A stretch of DNA of 64,000 nucleotides from Hermatobates lingyangjiaoensis (taxonomy: Eukaryota; Arthropoda; Insecta; Hemiptera; Hermatobatidae). A program made the position numbers and the translations under genes. The notes below the pieces were generated by a model. The model ran no database searches. It was not told where the DNA came from and saw only the letters and a list, made by a program, of their open reading frames with translations. The number at the start of each line of letters is the position of its first letter. Position 1 is the stretch's first letter. The stretch lies in the NCBI GenBank assembly GCA_026182355.1, contig JAPFBL010000002.1:2480001-2544000 (forward strand). The letters run 5' to 3'. Shown here one piece after another: positions 1 through 12,960 of the stretch.

Positions 1-1418
1 ACAAAAAGCATGCCCAAACAAAGCCAACCTAAACATCCTAAAGACATTCATTAATAATACTAGTGTCTCCTAGAGGGACTGGATTTTCCCTCAGATGGAG
101 TTAAACAACCTAAAACTAACCAGAATTAATTACAAATATGGATTATCATAATCCTAAAAGAATACATAAGATATATATTTTAAAATTTGTATACAAAAGG
201 CATACTTGGCATTAAGCAAGCTGACATTGTTAGAGCTCAGGTCAAACATTACGAGCTTTTCAGTACTGCCGTTCTCTATACACTAGACTTCAAATAGAAG
301 GATCTTCATGCTATATTTTGTACTTGCTGCTAATGCAAAGCAGTTTACTTACGAGAGAACATCATCTGCCTTTACTGCCATCAACGACCCGGATTCCTTT
401 TCTGCTGTCTTTCTCTCAAAACATCTTACTATTGGACCGAGCATCAAGAATCGGATAAGTCATTGAACAAAACCAAAAATAAACACACAGGTCTATAAGA
501 AATTACCAAGATTGGATCCTTAACGCCCTCCGTATGCCAGGAAGGACTCTACTTATAATAGAGTTACTGTTGCTGTAAGGTTTTGGAAGAGCATTCAAGA
601 GAAAACCGCTATAGAGATACCAAAAGATTTAATGATTAATCTTATTTGTGATATTAATTACAAAATACAATAGCAAAATCATTCGATGAATTAAATGAAG
701 AGCATGCATTTGATTTGAAAGTAGCAGTTATTTTCCCTGAAGACAAGGCGACCAAAGAACAAAATGTTCCAATGTTATTTGTTAAAACTGACTAAACCTT
801 CATCACTTTCGAAAGTTATTTAGTGAACATAAATGATATTTATTCAGGTGTGTTGACTTTCTAACCGATTAGTTGAAATTTAGTCATTTATTGCCCTGTT
901 TATAATGATCTACCTATGTGAATATGTCTTTAAATTCAGATTTAAAATTCTTTTAATGTTTTGAATGAAAACGGATAGTGACTCGGAATCAATGGTATGC
1001 ATGGCATACACACAGACTCCCCAGTACCAAACCCAGTCATTATGTCCGGCTCAATGGCGTATCGGTGCAGAGCACGAACTCGGAGTCGTGTACCATGCAC
1101 ATTTTTGGGACACTTAAGTTTCGTAACACAAAATTTTTTACTGATACTAAATCGCAGCATGATTCCTGATCCTACTATAATGTAATTGAAATTTTTTTTT
1201 TCATTTTAACATACTCTATTCTGTTATATTATTATCTACTTGTTATGCTAAAAAGTACTTCTACTATATGATTATACGCACTATAAATGGTACACATGGT
1301 ATGCTTACCATTTTATTTGTATTTGCGTTTATATGTATGGTTATTTCTAATTTTGCTCTTTGTTTGTTTATTTGGGATTGTTGAGTTCATAAAACTTTAG
1401 TGAAATACTGTCACCATG

Positions 1419-1473
<55 letters not shown>

Positions 1474-3928
1474 GCGGGTAGATCTAAGATCTGGCAAGTA
1501 GGCCAGCCAAGTGGGCCCTTTTTGCCTTTGTCACCATGGTAGTAACATGTGTGTCACCTCTGTAGCTTTCTTTTAAAAATCTAACCATTTAAAATTGCCC
1601 TTCTCTTCAATTTATTATTCAAAACTCCCATTATTCTTGTAATCTAATTGAAATATTCTTTTAATTATCACAAATTCTTTCTTTTTTAAGCATAACAATT
1701 TTTTATTTTACAAAAATCTCTTTGTAGTATTACACTCACTGTCTTTATCTATTCGAATGTCTTTGTTTTCATTTTTCTATGCATATAAGCCTCTGAAAAA
1801 GTACTGAATTACAATCAAAACAGCAATAAGAGTTTGATTTAAGTTTTAAAAAACTACTGGAATGATGGTTCATTTATTTGACGGAATCAAAAATTCAATG
1901 ATACATGGTATCGCTAAATATCATTAGAAATTATCGAATACACCACATTAGCAGTCTGTTCTTCAGATTCATCGAAGAACAAAGAGTTAGAACCTCTAAC
2001 CCTTGGGCATGCAAACTATAGTTGACCATGTCAGAAAAACTTGGTCTCACTCACTTCAATTCCTGCGTTAGATAGAGTTTCCCCTTGCGACTAAGTTACT
2101 GTTATTGTGAAAGAGACGCTGACGGGACATTGCAATCGTTTGAAGGGAAACGGTTCAATGTTAGGGGTTCAGTATACTCTGCAGATCCTATCTGAGAATG
2201 ATAACAAAAATTGAGCTCGAATAACCTTTATTGATAATTGCCTGTTTGATGTCCTCTTAAAAAGTCCGTAAAAAAATCAAAAGAAATTAAGGAATAATGA
2301 TGTTCCTTATTTTTTTTTCTATATGACACAAGTGAATTAATGAATATTATACCTAAGGGTGAACTTTTAATCAATATATTATATAAAGCTGGTTATTTGT
2401 AAAATATCAATGTTTTTCTATTCTGCAGTCATGAAGTAGTTTTTCGAAAATTGATCGACTGAATGGAAAGGGTGCTGATTGAGAGTTGGAAGTAGTACAT
2501 GCACTGGTGATCTTGATTTCTATTTTTTTAGAAATATTTCCTCAGTGAAATATTTACAAATATGCGAGTCATTTTTCTGGTTCAATTAATAACATTGCTC
2601 TGAATCAACTATGTTGTGCAGTACCAGACAGTACCTCAAGGCGTATGTGTGTTTACTTTGAAACAACCCCAAAGTTATGGCTCCATTTTACCATAAATGT
2701 TGTACAAGCACAACAAACTTAAAATGTTTAGGGCTAATTGTTATCTTTTATTTGATTCACATTATCTTTTTTAGTTTTTATTTATTGTTTAATTTAATCT
2801 AATTACTACTACTTCAAATCTGTCCCAAATTATGCCTGATTTATAGTGAACATATTGAATTACAAAAAATAGATAGTTTGAATAACATTAATATTGGTTA
2901 ATTTTTTTAAATCTTTGCGCTATATACAACAGAATTTCCCCTTGTAATTACGATATCCGAAATAATTCAGCCATGAAATTAAAGATAGTCATTTAGGAAG
3001 GTAAGAAAGACCTATTTGCAAAAGGGTCATCTCTACTCTTTGTGAAGGTAGAAATTCTAATTGGTAGCATAAAACTTGGCCAAGAAGCGTTTCCCTTGCA
3101 ATTCCGATGGTTGGCGACTCTGACTTACGACTTCATCCCTTTGTCCCTGAAATCTCACCCCTTACCAACACACCTATTCCTCCCGACTCCTCATTTCTCC
3201 TTAATTGTTCCAATTTTGCTTTAATTGCCAAAACTGTTAGAATTAATTTTCACCTTTAGGCAATTTGAAATGCATTTAAACAGAATTACTTTATAACTTT
3301 ATAACAAAGTGATTGGTTGAAAGGTATTTTTGAAACAATATCCTATGAAGATTTGTGTTTCTTTTATTTTCAACTTTTATTATTCCTGTATAGTGATATC
3401 TGTGACTATTCCAAGTACTGTCATTTAATAAATAATTTACTTCTATTCGAACATTATTCATATCTACTTCCTTAACCAGTTCTTAAACCTTAAAAAAAGT
3501 GCTAAAAAACTGTCTACTCGAAGTGCTCTACAAGCAAAATTGTTTTCCCCTTAACATTGAAGTTACTGTTCCTTTTGTTTTACCGTTTCATCAAATGCAT
3601 TAGATAGGCATTATGGTTAAGATTTCATGTATAATATAATGTTAAGAAATCATTATCATGTATAAAATATATTTTCAGGGACTAACCTTCAAGATTTTGG
3701 AGATAAAAATAATAAAATAAAATAAAATGATAAAATAAAACGAAAATATACATCAAATGAACAGTTATTATTTAAAAAATTATTTACAAATTAAACATTA
3801 CAAAAGAAACATTATTTTAGTCGCACTTTCATTATTCTTGGGTAACTCAACATAAAAAAACATCGAAATTTCGACAAAAATGCAGTTTACATTTGCAACT
3901 AATTTGAGGTTTCTTTAAAATTGTAGAG
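1..3928. other. AT-rich DNA, no supported gene
   Basis: I see no coding region, RNA gene or clear transposon here. The short open frames around 942-1185 overlap on both strands and resemble no family I know. The only distinct features are the trinucleotide repeat near 1420 and a small hairpin near 1072-1090 (CACGA paired with TCGTG). The frame at 3042-3224 is proline/leucine-rich and looks like chance. Confidence 0.6.
1419..1473 (+). repeat. (AGT)n trinucleotide microsatellite
   Basis: About eighteen uninterrupted units of AGT. The tract starts inside the phrase GTCACCATGGTAGTA at 1410, and that phrase recurs about 120 bases later, near 1530. The tract therefore probably expanded from one arm of a local duplication. 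Confidence 0.9.
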
Positions 3929-4116
3929 TAGAGAATTTTAACGAGTACCCTGACATCGTGCAGGCACCGACTGCTTAACGTCCTCTCCCAGGGATGATAT
4001 GCTAAAATGTATTCATCTCCCACGTAAATAAATCGAGGGCCAGAGTGAGCACTGAACCTCGGATATGCCAGTCCATAGGCGAGCAGGTTACCACCGGGCT
4101 AACCTGTACCCGTTGC
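3929..4116 (-). mobile_element. tRNA-derived SINE, degraded copy
   Basis: Minus-strand copy of the SINE family best seen at 54592-54909. The tRNA-like head is at the high-coordinate end, with a B-box-like stretch near 4048-4060 and a mutated A box near 4090-4105. The shared body words follow: a stretch resembling CGATTTATT, then GGGAGGTG-like and GACGTTAAG-like blocks. The 3' tail seen in longer copies is missing or unrecognisable. Such elements are transcribed by RNA polymerase III and moved by a partner LINE; this copy looks inactive. Confidence 0.75.
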
Positions 4117-6069
4117 AAATATATCAAAGAAATGCTAATAATTTTTGTTATAAGAAGAATCAGTATAAGTCAAAGGACACCAAAATCGACTGCTCATAAA
4201 TTTTAATTATCTTAATTGTTGCATTTGTCTACTCTAACTGTGATCTCTAAAAGTGATCATTTAAAGTCTTAAATGGTAGATGTATAACAACAGTTTAAGA
4301 TGATTTTATGGGCTCTTTGGACAGAGGTATTACATACTATAATGCTTTATTCTGTAGATCTGGTTAAATGATTTGTATAGTAATTATAATTATAATGAGG
4401 CATGTGTAAATATAATGAGTCATCAGTTTATAATATAAGTTTAGCATGTTATGTAGTCACGGACACTTTGGACTTTCTGGATCAATACATTTAAAGTTTA
4501 TTTTCTTCTTAACATGCACATAACTTTGTTTTCCAGTTAATTACTATAACTAAAATATTAATACACAGCAATTGTTGGTTTTAAAAGTATAATGTAAGTA
4601 ACTGAAACAATAAATTAATATTTTATTATTACCGAATGAACATAGTGTGTCAGCCATCTACCAATGAGAGATTGGTGTTAACACTAAATATGTCTTAAGA
4701 CTCCGTTTGCCAATGCATTTTGACTCGTGTAACCACCACTTTGAAAATAATTGCAGGTAATTGCTGATGAGTTGTTCATCTGATGTCTATAAATAGCGGT
4801 AGTCGTTAGTGAGAAGGTGAGTAGTTCGGAGAACCCTTTGAAAACGGAAATAGTTGGTCACGGAAGTGGTTGTAAAAAATGGGCTCTAGTCTTAGGTTGG
4901 AGGCAAACAATCAAGAATGAGCTGGGTCGTGTTCGATGACCGCGAATTCCTGGTAGCGGGCCTCAAGTGGGTGGGGGAGAGAAGAGAGAAGTGGTGCTAA
5001 AGGATTGAGGATGGTTGCTGGCGAAACGTCGCCGGCTGGTGAAAGTAAGGAAGGTCAGGCCATTGCTTATGGGGCAAGCTCTGAGCAGAGGACGCATTCC
5101 TTCGCGGCCCGCATCCCAGCCACCCATTACCTGCCATCTCTAAATCTATCATAATGCGCCTCCCCCAGACTTCAGCGCAGACTTATCACCATTACAACTC
5201 AAAGAATTTAACGGTACGGTAACAATATTACTTAAGCTCCACCTACAGCCAATGCCCCTCCTCTGTCAATGTGTCCTGCCTATCAGACACTTATTCTGCC
5301 CTTGTCTGTTTTTACACAAACAAAATAAATGTTCATAACCTACATTTCTTTCAATACAAGATATTAAAATTTCTATTTTCTAAGTTTTAATTACGAGAGG
5401 GAGAAACTCAAACGAACACAACCTGTGGGTACTTCTTATATGTATAGCATTAAATTTCAAAATAAAATTCTAAGGAATGAATTAGTTTTCATACAATTAG
5501 TTTTTCATGAAATCCTAAATAAAACAATATGTGCAAGTTATTTCAAATTGTACAGATACATTTCAGTGCTTTTTATAAAGTAGTGATCGAGTATTCAACG
5601 TCAGATGAATGTATAGAAAATGTCATATTATCAAACATCCATAAGTGTCCTACAATCATTATTAATTACCTCTAAGTGAGTTAGTGGTCTCTCATTACCC
5701 TAAAGTCATTTCAGAGTGTTTTTCATCTCTTTACGATAGCCATATTAGAGTATGTATAAGCAATGACCACGAAGGCTTTTAGCTGACTCTCCAAATGTAT
5801 TAACCCCTGACAGCTACCACTTAAGTATTTTCAGGATTTTCATTAAAACAATCTTCGTTTATTTGGATGCATGTCGGTCTATTTGCATAATTTTCTGTCT
5901 ACCGGGAAATTCCCAAAGAACTCTGACGATTGTGAGACCCAGGATTGATTATATTAAACCAATGTCAATTATTATTTTTTTCTTATTTTAAACGTTTCAT
6001 AGTAGGTTTAAACTTATTAATCACATATAATTTATAAATAAGTATAACTTTTTTAAGAAGTATAATCAA
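4117..6069. other. AT-rich DNA with a GC-rich islet near 4900-5160
   Basis: No gene recognised. The stretch 4900-5160 is clearly richer in G and C than its surroundings and contains a compact hairpin (GGCGAAACGTCGCC, 5020-5033). The segment 5005-5030 reads TTGAGGA, a possible stem, then CGAAACGTC, which resembles the core of a decayed hammerhead motif. The flanks do not form stem I. The islet may be an old repeat of unknown class. Confidence 0.4.
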
Positions 6070-6363
6070 GTATTGGGAGGCCAAGTTAATGTACTCACCT
6101 CAGGATTGGTAGATCCGGAGTTCAATACCCACTCTGTCCCTGGATTTATTCACGCTGGAGTAGAATAAATCTTTGCCCATTATCCCTCGGAGAGGACGTT
6201 AAGCCTGTATGATGTCGTGTACTGCTTAAAGATACTCTAAATACATTTGAGTTAGGTAAAATTGAGGATTCCCATGTAGAATGTAGATTGTATGGTATCA
6301 CAAAGGGCCAATGTTCGGCCTATGTGTGTTCTGTAGTAGAACTGCCACTGCAATCTAACCTAA
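6070..6363 (+). mobile_element. tRNA-derived SINE, near full length
   Basis: Plus-strand copy. The tRNA-like head begins near 6077 (GGCCAAGTTAATG, a mutated A box). A B-box-like block, GGAGTTCAATACC, follows at 6118-6130. The shared body (GATTTATTCACG, GAGAGGACGTTAAGCC, GATGTCGTGTACT, ACATTTGAGTTAGG) and the 3' tail ending CAATCTAACCTAACA are all present. This tail links it to the copies at 10933 and 54592, so the family consensus is about 300 bases. Mutations in both promoter boxes suggest an old, silent copy. Confidence 0.85.
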
Positions 6364-9300
6364 CATTTAATCAAGTATTTTTCTTCCTTCCAGTCTACTA
6401 GTAAAATGAATAATGCATATTTCTGTCTTAACTTGGAATTTAATAAATCAAGAAAATATTTCTGACACACACACAAATATTTTTATATTTCTGTATACGT
6501 AGATGTAAAATGAATCATTTATCATTTAATGAGGCTATATTTATTTTATTGGTTAACAAAAATTTATATTCATCTAAATTTTTACAACCATATACTATCG
6601 GTAAAGAAAGAAATCTTTCTCATGAACAGATTAAAGAATTTGATAGGTATCATATTAAGTTCTCTGATAGTTCACTTCTTTTCAAGCATTTGTTTGTGTA
6701 GGTAGTTTGTGTAATCCTTCAAAAAAAACTTTTATCAAATTAGCTTTATAATTTTTTTATTATATCGATTGAATTGTTTGAAGTAATGTGAATTTACTTA
6801 AGGTTTTAATTTTACTGAAACACTATTAGATCTATTACTGTTACAAATTCAAATATAATTGTTGTTCATATTTGCGCTATTCCAATTTTTTTTTAAACTA
6901 AGAACAAAAATGGAAAAAACACAAATCTCACTACGATATTTGAACAACCGTAGTCATCAATAGGGTAAAGTGAGGAGCTCTGAAGACAAGTAAGCCAATG
7001 CTGTCAATGTTGCTACCTGAACAAATAATAATACATATTATTGGTAATGAATAATAAGACAATAAACAATAAATTAAAGATAGAGTGGAAAATAGAATAT
7101 ATTAAACAAAATACTACATGTACATACAAAGTACAAAAGTAAAAATGTAAATAAAACTAAAAATATATTTATAAATAAGATAGGAATAAATAAATAAATA
7201 AGATATTGAAAGTTTGTTAAAATAAATAGCAAATCAAAATGAATAATTAATGATTGAGGTTGTGCCGATTGGCAGCTTAACCTTCTTGGAGACAAAGAGA
7301 CAAGAAGGTTATGTGATTCGTTTACAGTCCTCAAAGTGACAGTACAGTTAGAATCAGACATCTGGTTTTGAATTTTCATTTGCAGTTTTAATAACAGCCA
7401 TTAAAACTGAGTCCTTGAAAGTTTGATTGAAAGGCAATGGAAAGGTCACTACGTTTACAGACTTGTAATTATTCATATGCAATCTCAGCTTGTGGAAGTC
7501 AAACCCACTTAGAAAGTATCGCTTTAGGTGCAGTTTAAACAATAATACAGTTACAGGACACAAAGGGAGTTTATGATGAAATGAGTTTAAACAAGCTTAA
7601 CAATAAAATTGATGGAAAGAGTAAGAGAGGGAATTCTCTAAACAATGACATATCTGAGAGCATGTAAACCCTCACTATTTTCTATGTATGTACGTGTGTG
7701 TTTATGTGTGTGTGTGTTTGGTGATGTGACACAGACGGTAAACAGGAAAAGAGGATAACTGAGGTTCGTCGGTAGTGAAAAGCTACTGAGTGTTTGAAGG
7801 AAATTCGTCCTTTCAATGGGAAAGTTGACTGAGACCTAATGGTAAAAGTAGTTTACTTTCATCGTCAAGTTTATGAATAAACGTAACCTCATAAACGATC
7901 CAGTTTATTCCGTCCCTTAACTTTAAAATAAGGAACAATTTTAACAGGTAAAATTAAATATTTTCAAACTAAATTCTATGGCTCTATAGTAATGTTGAAA
8001 CGTTGGGGCAATGGTAGCCATCTGGCACTGGACCGGAAAATGCCTCTATGGGAGGAAAATCTTCAAAAAATATATAAAACGAAATATAAATAGTTTCACT
8101 TTATGTTGTCAGATAAAATTCTTCACATCTATATTTACAGATGTCAAATTGACCGCAAATGATCATCTGATTTAGAAGGCACCCTGATTTCAAGAAAGGG
8201 GCTCTTCACAGTATACTATTGGCTCAAAAAGTAATAATAAAAACAGTAAAAATAAATAATTGCCATGTGAATGGATACCTGATAAAGGTATAATTCATGA
8301 ATAAGCCAGTGAAGAGGACTTGGTGTAGTTTTTGGAAAAGGCCACTTTGCATTGTCACAACCATTACTCATTATTCTCCAGGGTTGCCAGGTTACCATTT
8401 TTTACTTCTTTTCAAGTGGTTGGTATTAAAAAGTGCCTTGTTTGCATTGGATCTTTTTTCCAGTAATCGGGGTGTACTTAGATGTCAATGAAGTTATAAT
8501 AATTTATGATTTATAATGTGAAAAAAAAGTAAACCATCATTGAGTCTTTTATTTGACTTTATGAATCCACAGACCTTTTAATAACATTCTTTATTACTCA
8601 GAACATATAACATAGGGGAACTTTATTATGTAAATATGACCAGTATTGGAAAGGGCGGTCCTAGAAAAGACCTTCAAGGCCTCTCAAGGGCCCTGAACTT
8701 GTTCATGTACTTAGAAGTTTAATCATTTTAGTTATTGGATAGTAGGAGTGAAGGGAATAACTTCAATAGCCACTGATTAGATATTACCAACAGTAACTAA
8801 TTTATCTTTCGAAAAGGGCCTAAATAACAACATATCATTACAGATATTTCTGAACCCCATTCCTTTATCCATAGGACTAATGACGTATTATTATCACAAT
8901 AACGAACTGAGTGTTTAATTCACTCACACTTAAGAGAATTAATCTTCATTAATTCATTCATTCATATTAAATAAATTAGTGTTAAAAATATTATCTTTTT
9001 AATTATAATTTTTTAATATAAAACCTTTTATTAAAATAAAAAGACTGAATTATAATTAACTTCAAATTATAATTAACTTTAACTTCATATTATTGACACT
9101 TCTCTTCAAAATACATTTCGAAAAAATACTTGGTTATTTTATTGGAATATTAATGTAATAATAACAGCTTGATGTGAAATTCATTCAAATCTTCGTAAAT
9201 GATACTTGCACTAGCTAACTGGATAATATGAAAATGTAAAAAAAGTTGGATTAGCTTACTAAGTATGGGTCTCATGGTTTTACAAGTTTAGTTTGGATAA

Positions 9301-10932
9301 TTACTGTTTCTAACAAACAACTTATGTTTATATAAAGTAAACTTACCATAGGTAATTAGAATAGAATATATTGTTACTCCACTGAAAGAACTTGTCCAAA
9401 TGAAATTGTCTAACATTGAAACTGTCCAAGTTTTTGGACATTCCCGGAACAGGTTTTGCCAACTTGTTTAGTTTTAGTAACCGTTTGGACAGAACCAGTT
9501 TAAACCGGTTGTATTATAGACTTTGGTTAAAGGGAAACAATAAAGAACGGTAGGGTTCCTTTCGACTTCACAGTTGTACGATCAATACACTGCCGTTATA
9601 ATTTGTATTAATTTAACTTTGTAAAATCCATTAAAAATTATCTGACATGAAACTATGTTTTCCTGAATTTGGTTTAACATTTATATCAACTTAATAAGAG
9701 TTCTTTAAAAGTTAATTAGTCTTTATTTCGCAACAGTTTAAATTCTAAACTTTTGATACTGACAAGTAACTTTTACGTGAATTGCATCCCAATTTTGTTT
9801 TGATTTTAATCAAAATTTTGTGGACAGAATTCTAAAAAAAAAGATTTGTTTAAAATTATATACCCTATTTGAAGTGTGTTTGTATCTTACTGTTTTGTAT
9901 CAGGGTGAACATTAACTTATATAATTTGATAATTATAGACCTTTTGGTTTTGTGGATATCTTATTCATACACAATCATTGCACCAGTATTTTCAATTTTT
10001 CAAAAAAATAGCTACAGTAAATGAGTTTGTATTTCTTCTTTCAACTTGTTCAGTGAATATTACGCATGCGCAGAATTACTTTGTCGTAGTTGAATATGAT
10101 GTACCTGTTCTGTGCAGCAAAAAAATATTGTGTTAAAAACAGGAATTAAATGGCGAAGTAGTTAAATCTCTTTCTTCAGCCACAAAGGTGTGAGTCTGAT
10201 TAGCTTGATCTTCGATTGTTTGGTTGTCAACACATTATGACTGAATAATGTATACATAATAACAGGTGTTAATACGTTCATTTAAAAAAATAAACATCAA
10301 CAACTGTAACTCATTTGTATAGTGTAATAAAAGTCATTCTTTAAAAAAAACAAAGTAAAGTTCTACTCTGATCTACTTAGTGCTTTTGAAATTTTATTGA
10401 ATAATTAATCAGGAGTGCATATTGGAAGTACTAAGAAAATCCGTTACACCAACATAGCATTGAATCTTTTTTAGTTAAAAAAGATTATTTATAAGTTTTA
10501 ATTATAGAGAAGAAGTTCATAAAGTTTCGATAAATAGAGTAATAAAAGAAATATTAATGGTCAGGAAGCAGGATTACCTAGTTGGATAAACCGCCGCAAT
10601 CTTTTCTAACACCAGGAGGAAACACAACTTTAGCACCTGTGTACTCACACGCGCTTACAGTTTAGTGAGTGAGAGCCGTACTTATTTTTCTCATTCAGGT
10701 TTGTGCTTTCTCCATGTTGTTGATTGTTTTGTAAAATACCTGCACGATGATGAGTTTTTAACGTTGACGGGATTTTTTTTCTTCTTGATGAAGCTAAATT
10801 ATACCGTATTATTCATATTGATGGCAATATCATTGCCATCAATAAAATATAATATTTATATTTTCTTGTTTTCAGTTTTTCTCTGTTATTTCTTTCTTGT
10901 TATTTCTCTTTTTTCAGTTTAAGGAAAACTTG
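6364..10932. other. AT-rich DNA, no supported gene
   Basis: I see nothing I can name. There are short T-rich and A-rich tracts, a GT-rich stretch at 7690-7722, and a tandem duplication of AAATTATAATTAACTT near 9047-9080. The open frames at 7074-7563, 8216-8491 and 10665-10922 are low-complexity or overlap antisense frames and show no family signature. Confidence 0.55.
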
Positions 10933-11262
10933 GGCTTAGGTTAGTGTGCAGTAGCAGTACGACAAGAAAACACACATAGGCCGAACTTTGGCCCTTTGTA
11001 ATACCATACAATGAACATGCTACATGGTGGATCCTAAATTTTGTTTAACTCAAGTGTATTTAGAGAAGAGATGCTTATCGAGTTTCTGACAACATACCAG
11101 CTCGGGACCGACGGCTTGACGTCCTCTCTCAAGGACGCGGTGTTCAGATTTATTCACCTCCCGCGTGAATAAATCAAGTGCCACAGTGGGTATTGAACTC
11201 CGGATCTACTAGTCCAGAGACGAGAATGTTAACACGAGGCTATCCTGGCTGGCCTCCTTGAT
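10933..11262 (-). mobile_element. tRNA-derived SINE, near full length
   Basis: Minus-strand copy. It shares its 3' tail (GGTTAG-rich end at 10937-10945, then the ACACATAGGCCGAAC block) and body (TCGGGACCGACGGCTTGACGTCC near 11101-11123) with the other copies. The head, with a B-box-like block near 11189-11200 and an A-box-like block near 11228-11245, lies at the high-coordinate end. The A box is damaged, so it is probably inactive. Confidence 0.85.
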
Positions 11263-12640
11263 TCAAATTTTAATTGTTATTAGTTTCTGGATTTAAATTA
11301 CCTTAACGTCACCATCAATCTTATCCCTTGAAATATTGATTTTCGAAAATGTGAGGTACTAAGGCTGCCAAAAGAGATTATAATTTTTTAGAGAATTTTA
11401 AAGATTATGATTTGTTTCAAGAGAAGCAGACAGGATGGGAGGATGTGTGGGAACACGGTATGGAGGAGGAAGACTAAACCAACCCAGGTGGCATTTACAA
11501 AGGACTGATCTCGCTCACCTGCCCAAAAGGGCTCTACTGTATTCGATTTAGGCCCCTGGATATGTTCTACCTTCTTTTGGTCTCAGTAAACAGGTATCTA
11601 AATCAAGGTGCTTAAAATATGCCACATGGTATAATATCTTTTCAGCTATTTTTTATCTTCCTTGATAAGTCTAGAATTCACATAGTTCTCGTTTATGGAC
11701 ATAGTTTATTGACATAGTTCTGAAGAATTCTTCGGGGTTCTTGTGAAATTGAACAGACGACTTTGATGAATATTAACACAAAGTTATTTTATATATTACA
11801 CTTTCATTTAAAAAAATCTTAAAACATTATTTTCTTTTCCAGTATTAATAAGTGTTTATTACATAAAATATACTTTTACATGATTAATTTATGATTTAAA
11901 ATTTATTATTTAAATTATAAATATAAAATTTTTCATTATAAACAGAAATTAAAGTGCAAAACTTCTTTATTAATTCCTGTTCTATAATTAGAATTTGAAT
12001 GTTGACAACATAATAAAGTCCTGGGATTTAATTGAATATACAGAACTAACCCAAATTATTTCCATTATAAACAGGGAACAATGAAGAAGAAAGAAACAAC
12101 AGTTGTTTGAGGTTTAGCAGGATGAGGATGACTGCACGATGGTATCAGGCCTGTTGCACATTCCCCCAGCCATTAGCAATGTCTGCAGTCTGAGATCGGC
12201 CGATCTTTCATCGTCTCCCGCGTCTATACAACACTTCACACTGCAAAGCCACAATGCTGTCTTTCAATTATTCTCTTTAGTTAGCCACTTACATTAATTA
12301 CCAGTGTATTTCTGCTTATGACTCAATTTAAGGTTGATTTTTACATTACTACAAAAACAGTAAGGATGATGAATACTTTTTTTTTATTGCTCTGTTTTAT
12401 TAATACTGCTAAAAGGACTGTTTGTATCTCATTCCAATAATCACTCTCACATGTTTATGTAATTTCACATTCAATTTAAGCATATATAATATTTATTCTA
12501 GTACAATGTATACTTCATTCATTGAGAAAAAGTGCTGAAAGTCAAAGGAGTTGGATCAGGGATAGGGAAAGGCTATCTAAATAGAAGATAATAAAAAAAA
12601 AATAAAATTTCAACAAGATTGATGAATTAACATATTGAGG
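11263..12640. other. AT-rich DNA, no supported gene
   Basis: No coding region or repeat recognised. Two patches (about 11420-11580 and 12110-12250) have higher GC content but no readable domain in either direction. The end runs into the (TA)n tract that precedes the first Penelope-like terminal module. Confidence 0.5.
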
Positions 12641-12647
12641 ATGACTA

Positions 12648-12670
12648 ATATATATATATATATATATATA
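12648..12670. repeat. (TA)n microsatellite at a PLE end
   Basis: Pure TA dinucleotides directly abutting the outer end of a minus-strand PLE terminal module at 12671. A second TA tract (12834-12866) abuts the outer end of the facing plus-strand module. Confidence 0.9.
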
Positions 12671-12831
12671 AAGATTTCACATAAACACGTGAAATAACAA
12701 TCAATGATTAAACCACAATAAGAAATAGGAAAAAAAGACTAAGATCTTTCAACCGTAACAAGCGGTCTTCGTCAGAGTCATTGAGTTTGTGGTTTGATCA
12801 TTGATTGTTATTTCACGTGTTTATGTGAAAT

Positions 12832-12836
<5 letters not shown>
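12671..12836. mobile_element. Inverted pair of PLE 3' terminal modules
   Basis: The left arm (12671-12718) and right arm (12787-12836) are near-perfect reverse complements. Each carries the family end in which ATTTCAC and GTGAAAT form a small terminal hairpin. The left arm continues into the hammerhead-like motif on the minus strand. No coding sequence lies between the arms, so this is a tail-to-tail remnant. It probably arose from two insertions, or one rearranged insertion, at a (TA)n site. Confidence 0.8.
12737..12779 (-). ncRNA. Hammerhead-ribozyme-like motif, PLE family A
   Basis: Read on the minus strand: GACT, CTGACGA core, A, stem II arms GACCG and CGGTT around a seven-base loop, GAA, palindromic stem III AGATCT, T as the cleavage-site base, then AGTC closing stem I on the initial GACT. 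The layout and order match a type I hammerhead. One extra base sits between the core and stem II, and stem III has no loop, so activity would most likely need two copies folding together. Hammerheads are known in Penelope-like element termini. That this one cleaves is inference. Confidence 0.5.

Positions 12837-12866
<30 letters not shown>
12834..12866. repeat. (TA)n microsatellite between two PLE families
   Basis: TA tract separating the plus-strand family A end (left) from the minus-strand family B end (right). Both elements stop exactly at the tract. Confidence 0.9.
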
Positions 12867-12871
<5 letters not shown>

Positions 12872-12916
12872 TTAAATTACACAAAGCACGACACAGAAAA
12901 GAGAATACAAAGAAAA

Positions 12917-12960
12917 CTTACAGAATTCAATATTTCGAACTGTTGTTCGTCATCAGGAGA
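12917..12960 (-). ncRNA. Hammerhead-like motif, PLE family B
   Basis: On the minus strand: CTC, CTGATGA core, C, stem II arms GAAC and GTTC around a short loop, GAA, then ATAT, which could be a two-base-pair palindromic stem III, and T at the cleavage position. Stem I is weak (two pairs). A sequence like a 5' splice donor (GTAAG) follows. The parts occur in hammerhead order, but the weak stem I and the extra C before stem II make activity doubtful. Confidence 0.35.

Noticed and set aside
7690..7722. GT-rich tract considered as a Z-DNA or regulatory element
   Set aside because: Short, imperfect and not next to any gene; nothing supports a function.
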